From: Clostridiales bacterium UBA7273
Lineage (GTDB): Bacteria > Bacillota > Clostridia > Oscillospirales > Oscillospiraceae
Length of the DNA: 20,140 nucleotides
Assembly (NCBI GenBank): GCA_002472405.1
Contig: DKRV01000029.1
Span: 14,965-35,104, forward strand
Direction of reading: 5' to 3'
Shown here in pieces: positions 13,811 to 20,140 of this stretch; the first letter of the stretch is position 1; every line of letters starts with the position of its first letter. The notes beneath the pieces were generated by a model. It was given only the letters and a program-made list of their open reading frames with translations. It was not told where the DNA came from and searched no databases. The position numbers and the translations under genes were made by a program.

Positions 13811-14260
13811 TTGGATTTTTACAAACCGCATTATGACGTTGTCATCATCGGCGGCGGTCTGGCAGGCATGGCAAGCGCTCTGCAATTGCAGGCCAAGGGA
13901 GTTAAGGACATTCTGATTTTAGAAAAGCACAACATGCCCGGCGGCCTTGCAACGGACTATGTCCGCAACGGCTTCGAGATGGAGGCGTCGCTGCACGAGA
14001 TGATGTCGATAGGCCCGAAAAACGCGCGCCTCAAGGTCGGCAGATTCTTCGACGAGATGGGCGTGGACGTTAACTGGCTGCCCGTGCCGGAGCCTTACCG
14101 CGTCGTCGTGCCCAAAGCCGAGATAGACGCCGTGCTGCATGACGGCTACGAGCAGGCTGCGCGCGACGTTGACAAGGCCTGCCCCGGAACGTTTGAAAAG
14201 GTCTATGAGCTGCTCAAGCTCTGCCGCAGAGTGTACGACAGCATGGATACCATCGGTTAA
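13811..14260 (+). pseudogene. CrtI-like FAD-dependent oxidoreductase, N-terminal part (interrupted)
   Basis: The N-terminal 149 residues belong to a phytoene desaturase/retinol saturase-like flavoprotein (COG1233 type) that adds or removes hydrogens across C-C bonds; the substrate is unknown. The FAD Rossmann motif is clear: DVVIIGGGLAGMASALQLQ at about 8-26, an acidic end of strand two (LILEKHNMPGGLA), then GFEMEASLHEMMSIG. The TTG start at 13811 has AAGGAGGA seven bases upstream. The frame runs into the inserted element at 14250 and stops at TAA 14258-14260. The remainder is at 14526-15631 in the same frame. Without the 276 inserted bases the gene would encode 514 residues joined as ...DSMDIISVTPMSK. 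It is probably inactive in this strain unless the element is lost. Confidence 0.85.
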
Positions 14261-14523
14261 CAAGGGCAGACACGGTTTTGACGGGCAGAAATACGCCCAT
14301 ACCGCGTCAAGCCCCTTGACAATACGGCAAGTATTCTCTTCGGGTCTTTCCTTGTCTGTCCGCATTTCTGCTCCGGCAAAACTGCCTTGCACCTGTCAGC
14401 GATGAATTTTCGAGTGATTTTTGTTTTTTGAGGTGCAGGCGGGCTGGCGCCCGTCAAGGCGAAAAGGACAAAAAGCGCCGAAAAGGCACGCTGTCAGGCG
14501 TGTTTACCCTTGTTAACCGATGG
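14250..14523. mobile_element. MITE-like insertion with TA target duplication
   Basis: This 274-base non-coding element is flanked by TA on both sides (14248-14249, 14524-14525). The terminal inverted repeats start CCATCGGTTAACAAGGG (17 perfect bases, 23 of 25 when extended to ACACG). A second inner inverted pair TTGACGGGC/GCCCGTCAA and TGCACCT/AGGTGCA suggest a long foldback. It contains no transposase frame. A TA duplication is typical of the IS630/Tc1-mariner group, so it was probably moved by such an enzyme encoded elsewhere. Removing element plus one TA restores the split oxidoreductase frame exactly. Confidence 0.82.
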
Positions 14524-15631
14524 TATCATATCCGTAACGCCCATGAGCAAGCTGAAAATGCTGCGCGAGCACCCGGATTTTGTCCGCGTCGCCGGATACA
14601 GCGCAACGGAGGTCATAAAGACCTTTGACCTGCCGCAGAAAGCCGTGGACATCCTCACGCCGTATTGGATATATGTCGGCGAGCCGATGGATAATCTGCC
14701 GTTTACGATCTATGCCTACTGCATGGCCGATTACTTTGCCGGAAGCTTTGTTCCGCGCCATCGCTCGCACGAGATGAGCATGAAGATGCAGCGCAGAGTC
14801 GAGGAAAACGGGGCGCAGTTCGAGTTCAGGCAGGAGGTCGATAAGATCCTTGTCAAAAACGGCAGGGTGCGCGGCGTAAGAACGCGCCGCGGCGACGAGA
14901 TTGCCTGCGACTATGTCATATGCGGCGCATACCCCAACCGCGCGTACACCCAGATGATCGAGCCGAAAAGCGAGGTGCCCGAGGGTGCTGTCAAATTCGT
15001 CAACGGCAATCGCCTCAACGTCTGCCCGGTGTCGGTCATGCTCGTTATCGAGGGCACGCCGGAGGAAAACGGCATCACAAATTACAACACCTTCTCCGGC
15101 GAAACGATGGACACGAACGAGATCTGGCGCAACAGCCGGAATATAACCGAGCCTTACAATTTCATAACCACCGTATGTCTCAACTACGCGGTTCCCGACT
15201 GCGTTCCGGAGGGCTATACGCACCTTTCGATCACGAACCTCGTTCCCGTGGATCCCTTCCTCAATGTAAAGGAAGAGGAATACTACGATCTCAAGCGCCG
15301 TTTGGCAAACGAGATGATGGAGGAATACATCAAGGTCGGCGGCGTTGACTTCCGCTCGCGCATTGCCGAGATCGAGGTATCCACGCCCATGACCATTTCG
15401 CACTATGTCGGCGCATGGAAGGGCAGCATCTACGGCTACTCGCACTCGATGGATAACCACGTCATAGCAAAGAAAGCGATGATGGCCGAGGATCACTTCA
15501 TCGAGGGCCTTGAGTTTGCCGGCGCGCACGGAGTCGCCGGCGACGGCCAGGGAACGCAGATAACAAACGGCCGAGCCGCCGCAAAGGGCGTGCTCGACGC
15601 AATGGCGAAAAAGGAGGCAGCGGCAAAATGA
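14510..15631 (+). pseudogene. CrtI-like FAD-dependent oxidoreductase, C-terminal part (interrupted)
   Basis: This is the C-terminal portion of the same flavoprotein, genuine from about 14526 on. It contains the substrate-domain region (PMSKLKMLREHPDFVRVAGYSATEVIKTFDLP), a second nucleotide-fold strand (ACDYVICGAYPN) and the typical final FAD-contact segment GLEFAGAHGVAGDGQGTQITNGRAAAKG. The open frame formally begins at a TTG inside the element's right repeat, and an internal ATG lies at 14543; neither has a clear ribosome site, so a stable separate product is doubtful. The stop overlaps the next gene's ATG (ATGA, 15628-15631), so the original gene was translationally coupled to the reductase after it. 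The insertion may lower expression of the downstream genes. Confidence 0.83.
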
Positions 15632-16818
15632 GCATCAAGGTTAAAGGACTTTTTGAAGATATAGGCGGAGCCGGCCGCGTTACCGAGCTGCGCCGCAAAA
15701 AGCTTGCAAACGCAAGCAGCAGGCCCGATCCCAGGGATCCGATCCGCGAGCTTGCCGACAGGCTGCATCCTGCGGAAATGAAATTCCGCTGCGTTTCGGT
15801 GACGGAAGCATCACCCAGCGCAAAAACCTTCCGCTTTAAGCCCGTTGACGGGCACATCCCCGTGTTCCAGTGCGGCCAGTTCGTAAACTTCCGCCTGAGA
15901 ATAGGCGAGAGCCTGCTCACAAGACCTTATACCATTTCCTCGGCTCCGTATGAGGCGCGCGGCGAGAAGCCGTTTTTCGAGATAACCGTGCGCCGCAACG
16001 TGCCGTATCTCGTGCCCGACTACCTGTTTGAAAACGTAAAGCCCGGCGACGTGCTCGACGGTGCGCTGCCATTCGGCACTTTTTATTGGGAGCCTCTGCG
16101 CGATACGAAAAACATAGTCGCCCTCGCAGGCGGCAGCGGCATCACGCCGTTTTACTCCATGGCAAAGGAGATAGCCCACGGCAAAATGCGCGGCTGCACG
16201 CTCACGATACTCTATGGCTCGGTGAAGTCGGATGATATCGTGCTCAAAGCTGAGCTTGACAAGGTCTGCGCCGAATGCAAAGCTGTCAAGGTCGTGCACG
16301 TTCTTTCGGACGACCCGACATGGCAGGGCGAAAAGGGCTTCATAACAAAGGAGCTTATCGAAAAATATTCGTCGCCGGACTGCACATATATGTTCTGCGG
16401 CCCACTCGCAATGTTCCGCTTTGTTTCCAAGGCGCTTGACGAGATGGGTGTTGCAAAAAGGCGCTTCCACCACGATGTTGTCAACAATCCTGCCGATATC
16501 TCCACCCTGCCCGGCTACCCCGTCGGAACGGAGAAAAAGACGTTCAAAATTTGCGTCGTGCGCGGTGTGCGCGAGGATATCATCGAGGCGAAGGCATCGG
16601 AATCCGTTGCCGTTGCGCTCGAGCGCAGCGCGATCCCGGTCGATACCCACTGCCGCAACGGCGAGTGCGGCTTCTGCCGCAGCCAGCTGCTGTCGGGAGA
16701 TATATTCGTTTCGCCCATCGGCGACGGGCGGCGCGAAATGGATAAGGAAATGGGCTGGTTCCACGCCTGCTCGTCCTATCCGCTGAGCGATCTGAAAATT
16801 AAGATCCCCATCATGTAA
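15628..16818 (+). CDS. FNR-type flavin reductase with C-terminal [2Fe-2S] ferredoxin domain
   Basis: This 396-residue cytosolic electron-transfer protein should move electrons between NAD(P)H, FAD and a [2Fe-2S] cluster. After an unplaced N-terminus (1-50), a flavin-binding barrel carries RPYTISS at 99-105. The NAD(P) domain has GGSGITP at 168-174 and MFCGP near 255. A plant-type ferredoxin domain follows, with C342-X4-C347-X2-C350 and C381 as cluster ligands. The order (FAD, NAD, Fe-S) is that of reductase components of oxygenases and of Hmp/phenol-hydroxylase-like reductases; here the likely partner is the broken FAD oxidoreductase or the large flavoprotein next door. GGAGG lies ten bases before the ATG. 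A hairpin (TGCG..CCGGC-ATG-GCCGG..CGCA, 16823-16848) separates it from the next gene. Confidence 0.88.
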   Translation: MSIKVKGLFEDIGGAGRVTELRRKKLANASSRPDPRDPIRELADRLHPAEMKFRCVSVTEASPSAKTFRFKPVDGHIPVFQCGQFVNFRLRIGESLLTRPYTISSAPYEARGEKPFFEITVRRNVPYLVPDYLFENVKPGDVLDGALPFGTFYWEPLRDTKNIVALAGGSGITPFYSMAKEIAHGKMRGCTLTILYGSVKSDDIVLKAELDKVCAECKAVKVVHVLSDDPTWQGEKGFITKELIEKYSSPDCTYMFCGPLAMFRFVSKALDEMGVAKRRFHHDVVNNPADISTLPGYPVGTEKKTFKICVVRGVREDIIEAKASESVAVALERSAIPVDTHCRNGECGFCRSQLLSGDIFVSPIGDGRREMDKEMGWFHACSSYPLSDLKIKIPIM

Positions 16819-16879
16819 TATTTGCGTCCGGCATGGCCGGTGAGCGCATTTAATAATTAAGGAAGAGGAGAATTTGATT

Positions 16880-19561
16880 ATGGCACAACTCAGACCCAAG
16901 ATCGTCAAGCTTGCAAAGGTGATCGGCGGCGTTTCCGGTATGGTCGTCAAGATCGACGAGAACGCGCCCGAATACTACTGCATGGCGAACATCGTTTCCG
17001 ATGACGAGGCAGACATTGCCATCGCCGCCGGCCTGCGCAAGGAGCGCACGGCCGAGTATCTTGCAAAGAAGGTCGGCAAAACCGTCGAGGAGATAAAGCC
17101 CCAGCTCGATAACCTCGTCTATTATGGCATTTTCCGCCGCACATTTGACGAAAAGCTCGGCGAGGACGTCTATTACATGCAGATCTTCGCGCCCGGCATA
17201 CTGGAAATGATGGTCAACAACAAGGAGCTTATGGCCGCCCACCCCGAGGTCGGCAGGGCTTTTGAGGAGTACACGCGCGTGCGCATGCAGCTGCTCGGCC
17301 CTGTGCTTCCCAACGGCTACGGCCTGATGCGCGTTATCCCCGTCGAGAGCGCGATAAAGGACATCCCCGGCGTGAGCGACTACGAAAAGCTTTCTTACTA
17401 CCTGAATAAGTACGACACCTTCTCCGTTTCGCCCTGCTCCTGCCGCGCATCGCGCACCAGCATCGGCGACGGCTGCGGCCATCTCGACGAGGACATGTGC
17501 GTTCAGATGGGCAAGGGCGCCGAGCACTACATCCGCTCGGGCCGCGCGCGCCGCATAACGCGCGAGGAGGCGATGGAGATAATCCTGCGCGCCGAGGAGA
17601 ACGGCCTGATGCACGATATCCCCAACATCGAGGAGGCCGGCGACAGCGCCGCTATCTGCAACTGCTGCTCGTGCGCATGCTTCGGCCTGCGCGCAGGACT
17701 CATGTTCGGCGCGCGCGACGCAATCCGCTCGAACTTCGTCGCCGAGATCGACGAGGCAAAGTGCGTTGCCTGCGCCCAGTGCGTCGAGACCTGCCCCGGC
17801 AATGCGCTCAAGCTCGGCCAGAAGCTGTGCTCGACCGAGAACCTCACGCCTCCGGGCTACGCAAAGCTCACAAACACCGTTTTCGTAAAGAAAACCTTCA
17901 ATCCCGATTACCGCGAGAACTTCAAGGACACCCTCGACACCGGCACCGCTCCCTGCAAGGCCGCATGCCCTGCGCACGTTCCCGTTCAGGGCTATCTGAA
18001 GCTTGCCGCTCAGGGCAGATACACCGACGCCCTTGAGCTTATAAAAAAGGAGAACCCCTTCCCGGCGGTCTGCGGCCGCATATGCAACAAGCGCTGCGAG
18101 GACGAGTGTACTCGCGCAAGCGTTGACGAGGCCGTTGCGATCGACGAGGTCAAGCGCTTTATCGCCGACCACGACCTGCACGAGGACACGCGCTTTGTGC
18201 CCAAGATGGTCAACCAGATCGGCCGCCCGTACACCGAGAAGATCGCCGTCATCGGCGCAGGTCCTGCCGGCATGAGCTGCGCATACTACCTCGCAAACAA
18301 GGGCTACCCCGTCACCGTTTTCGACCGCAACCCCGTGCCCGGCGGCATGCTGACCCTCGGCATCCCCAACTTCCGCCTCGAAAAGGACGTTCTCAACGCC
18401 GAGATCGACATTCTCAAGGATATGGGCGTCACCTTCAAATGCGGCGTCGAGGTCGGCAAGGATATCACCATTGAGCAGCTCCGCAGCGAGGGCTACAAGG
18501 GCTTTTATCTCGCCATCGGCGCACAGAAGTCCCAGTCGCTGAAAATAGACGGCGAAGACCTCGAGGGAGTGTTCGGCGGCGTTGACTTCCTGCGCGAGGT
18601 AAACCTCGGCAACAAGCCCGAGATAGGCGAAAGCTGCGCAGTTGTCGGCGGCGGCAACGTCGCAATGGACGTGTGCCGCGCGGCGGTGCGTCTGGGCGCA
18701 AAGAACACCTACATAATCTATCGCCGCTCGGCCGACGAGCTGCCTGCCGACCCCGAGGAGGTCAAGGAGGCCATGGAAGAGGGCGTGCAGTTCCGCTTCC
18801 TCAACGCGCCCGTCGCCATCGAGGGCAAGGACGGCAAGGTGTCCGCTCTCAAGGTCGAGATCATGGAGCTTGGCGAGCCGGACGAGAAGGGTCGCCGCAA
18901 GCCCGTCGGAACCGGCAAGTTCGAGACTATTGCGGTCAGCTCCGTCATCGCTGCCATCGGCCAGGTCGTTGACTGGGGCACGCTCGACGTCGGTGCGCTC
19001 GAGACCACGAAGAAGGGCACCGCCGTTGCCGACAGCCTGACCTATCAGACCGCTCAGCCCGACATTTTCGTCGGCGGCGACTGCTACACCGGCCCGAAGT
19101 TTGCTATCGACGCGATCGCTGCCGGCAAGGAAGCGGCCATATCGCTGCACCGCTATGTGCATCCCGGTCAGACCCTCACCATGGGCCGCGACAGGCGCGT
19201 TTACAAGGCGCTGGACAAGGAGCATGCGCTGCTGGATATATCGCACTTCGACCACGGCAAGCGTCAGATGCCCGGATACAACGAGGCAAAGGCCAAGACC
19301 TTCTCCGATGCGCGCGTGACCTTCACCGAGGAGCAGGTGCGCAAGGAGACCGCACGCTGCCTCGGCTGCGGCGCAACGAAGGTCGATGAGTATCTGTGCA
19401 TCGGCTGCGGTCTGTGTACCACCAAGTGCAAGTTTGACGCGATCCATCTCAAAAAGGTGCGCGACTGGCACGCCGGCACGTTCGAGACCATGCCCATCAA
19501 GGTCGCCGAGGGACTTGTCAAGCGCGCAGGCGGCTTGGTCAAAAACGCGGTGAAAAAATAA
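16880..19561 (+). CDS. Large GltD/NfnL-like flavoprotein with multiple [4Fe-4S] sites
   Basis: 893 residues. Domains in order: a winged-helix-like N-terminus (about 1-110); a Cys-rich region with CSCR at 186-189, C199, C207 and a dense CNCCSCAC at 260-267; a ferredoxin motif C295-X2-C298-X2-C301-X3-C305; a GltD-type N-terminal Fe-S domain (C359, C363, C398, C402, C406, C410); a FAD fold with GAGPAG from about 459; an NAD(P)H fold with GGGNVAMD near 590; and a C-terminal ferredoxin segment (C827, C830; C840, C843, C846, C850). The core resembles glutamate synthase small subunit and NfnL, which take NADPH electrons. No GltB or NfnS partner is nearby, so it probably feeds the neighbouring redox proteins. 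The ATG at 16880 is nine bases after AGAGGAG; a TTG at 16874 is too close. Confidence 0.88.
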   Translation: MAQLRPKIVKLAKVIGGVSGMVVKIDENAPEYYCMANIVSDDEADIAIAAGLRKERTAEYLAKKVGKTVEEIKPQLDNLVYYGIFRRTFDEKLGEDVYYMQIFAPGILEMMVNNKELMAAHPEVGRAFEEYTRVRMQLLGPVLPNGYGLMRVIPVESAIKDIPGVSDYEKLSYYLNKYDTFSVSPCSCRASRTSIGDGCGHLDEDMCVQMGKGAEHYIRSGRARRITREEAMEIILRAEENGLMHDIPNIEEAGDSAAICNCCSCACFGLRAGLMFGARDAIRSNFVAEIDEAKCVACAQCVETCPGNALKLGQKLCSTENLTPPGYAKLTNTVFVKKTFNPDYRENFKDTLDTGTAPCKAACPAHVPVQGYLKLAAQGRYTDALELIKKENPFPAVCGRICNKRCEDECTRASVDEAVAIDEVKRFIADHDLHEDTRFVPKMVNQIGRPYTEKIAVIGAGPAGMSCAYYLANKGYPVTVFDRNPVPGGMLTLGIPNFRLEKDVLNAEIDILKDMGVTFKCGVEVGKDITIEQLRSEGYKGFYLAIGAQKSQSLKIDGEDLEGVFGGVDFLREVNLGNKPEIGESCAVVGGGNVAMDVCRAAVRLGAKNTYIIYRRSADELPADPEEVKEAMEEGVQFRFLNAPVAIEGKDGKVSALKVEIMELGEPDEKGRRKPVGTGKFETIAVSSVIAAIGQVVDWGTLDVGALETTKKGTAVADSLTYQTAQPDIFVGGDCYTGPKFAIDAIAAGKEAAISLHRYVHPGQTLTMGRDRRVYKALDKEHALLDISHFDHGKRQMPGYNEAKAKTFSDARVTFTEEQVRKETARCLGCGATKVDEYLCIGCGLCTTKCKFDAIHLKKVRDWHAGTFETMPIKVAEGLVKRAGGLVKNAVKK

Positions 19562-19905
19562 TGCACGAGCTTGGAATTTGCGATGCGCTGCTGAAAATGC
19601 TGCGCAATGTCGCCGAGGAAGAACAGCTTCAAAACGTGCAAAGCATCACCGTCGAGGTGGGGACGCTCTCCGGAGTCGTCCCCCGCTTCCTGAGCGATTG
19701 CTGGCAGGCCGTCATCGACGGCACGGAGTTTGCAGCTGTCGATATGATCGTCGAGACCGTCGAGGGCGAGGCTCAGTGCATCGAGTGCGGCGAACGCTTC
19801 GTCGCCGACCTCGAGCGGCTGCGCTGCCCGAGCTGCGGCGGCAATAAGCTGACCCCCGTCTCCGGCACCGACCTCACCCTCAAAGAGATTTTAGAGGCGA
19901 ATTGA
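19561..19905 (+). CDS. hypA: HypA-type nickel metallochaperone, orphan, 3' end altered by a repeat
   Basis: HypA delivers nickel, with HypB, to [NiFe]-hydrogenases and sometimes urease. The 114-residue product begins MHELGICDALL, keeping the N-terminal Met-His-Glu nickel site, and has the zinc loop C73-X2-C76...C89-X2-C92. Its ATG overlaps the preceding stop (TAATG), so it is translated with the flavoprotein. No hydrogenase, urease or other hyp gene is in the window. The last residues (LEAN) and the TGA stop come from the start of a dispersed repeat (TTTTAGAGGCGAATTGACGC from 19889), so the native C-terminus has been replaced. It may support an unlinked nickel enzyme or a metal site in this operon. 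Confidence 0.9.
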   Translation: MHELGICDALLKMLRNVAEEEQLQNVQSITVEVGTLSGVVPRFLSDCWQAVIDGTEFAAVDMIVETVEGEAQCIECGERFVADLERLRCPSCGGNKLTPVSGTDLTLKEILEAN

Positions 19906-20140
19906 CGCAGCTACGGATACGGTTATCTCTGGTGGCCCGGTATCGAAGCTACCGACGAAACCGTGTTTGCCTCGCACATTTTCAGAGGCGCTTTGGCGCA
20001 GCTACGGATACATATATCTCTGGTAGCCCGGTTCGGGGCGTTGGAATAAACCGTGGGTGCTACGCAACCCAGCAGTGCGTTGCTGAATTTCGCGCCGCAC
20101 CACATTGGCTCTCCTGCCAAGGGGAGCAGGGCAGCTTTGC
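19888..20140 (+). repeat. Intergenic repeat cluster, copy 5 (runs off the window)
   Basis: It starts in the end of hypA with TTTTAGAGGCGAATTGACGC. Two plus modules follow in tandem (19898-19990 and 19991-20100); both contain GCAGCTACGGATAC, ATCTCTGGT, a CCCGGT-containing block and AAACCGTG. The first ends in TTTTCAGAGGCGC, a degenerate repeat of the left end that opens the second. The GGGGAGCAGGGCAGC hairpin module (from about 20103) is cut by the window edge. No gene seen after hypA. Confidence 0.8.

Noticed and set aside
14257..14457. A short minus-strand frame inside the inserted element (RKDPKRILAVLSRG).
   Set aside because: Too short for a transposase, no catalytic motif, no ribosome site; probably incidental to the element.
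16850..19471. A very long open frame on the minus strand opposite the large flavoprotein.
   Set aside because: It is a low-complexity Ala/Val/Leu/Asp-rich shadow caused by GC-rich codons of the plus gene, has no motif, and the plus strand encodes clear FAD, NAD(P) and Fe-S motifs.
19923..20120. Minus-strand frames in the repeats with similar peptides (GEPM.CGAK..ALL, PNRATRD), also at about 5040-5345 and 12590-12850.
   Set aside because: The similarity comes from the shared DNA repeat; frames are broken differently in each copy and lack start signals.

Overview
The window looks like the chromosome of a moderately GC-rich clostridial Firmicute, most likely an uncultured gut Oscillospiraceae-type bacterium. 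The basis is the rpmG-secE-nusG-rplK-rplA order, a zinc-type L33, strong GGAGG ribosome sites, a VanW-family protein, a zinc-type MetRS with a C-terminal tRNA-binding domain, and GGGGAAG/GGGGAGC intergenic hairpin modules of the kind I associate with such genomes. The taxonomic call is an inference from gene content, not a search.

Layout. Positions 1-357 hold repeat modules and the rplA terminator. Positions 358-2540 (minus) are the rpmG-secE-nusG-rplK-rplA operon with a clear promoter at 2674-2702 and a structured leader. Positions 2705-3195 are a repeat cluster bounded by inverted ends. Positions 3288-5210 (plus) are htpG. Positions 5205-5990 are a second large repeat cluster that reaches almost to the hemW start codon. 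Positions 5993-11215 (plus) form a likely operon: hemW, a VanW-family cell-envelope gene, metG and a small Nif11-like gene, closed by hairpins. Positions 11273-11960 carry five tRNA genes on the minus strand (Gly-Arg-His-Gln-Lys in transcription order), a stray tRNA-Lys 3' fragment and duplicated terminators. Positions 12139-12456 (plus) are an unknown 105-aa gene with its own promoter and terminator. Positions 12499-12861 are another repeat cluster. Positions 12952-13659 (minus) are a GntR/FadR-type regulator, divergent from a redox operon at 13811-19905 (plus): a CrtI-like FAD oxidoreductase split by a 274-bp MITE-like element, an FNR/[2Fe-2S] reductase, an 893-residue GltD/NfnL-like multi-[4Fe-4S] flavoprotein, and an orphan HypA-type metallochaperone. 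The last repeat cluster starts inside hypA and runs off the window.

Three things deserve attention. First, the GntR-controlled redox operon has an unusual combination of electron carriers plus HypA and no hydrogenase in view. Second, a precise TA-flanked foldback insertion splits its first gene, and removing it restores a 514-residue frame. Third, a dispersed repeat family ending in TTTTAGAGGCGAATT begins in T-runs at terminators or gene ends, occurs as inverted pairs, and supplies the stop codons of hypA and apparently htpG. No CRISPR array, rRNA, phage gene or intact transposase is visible.
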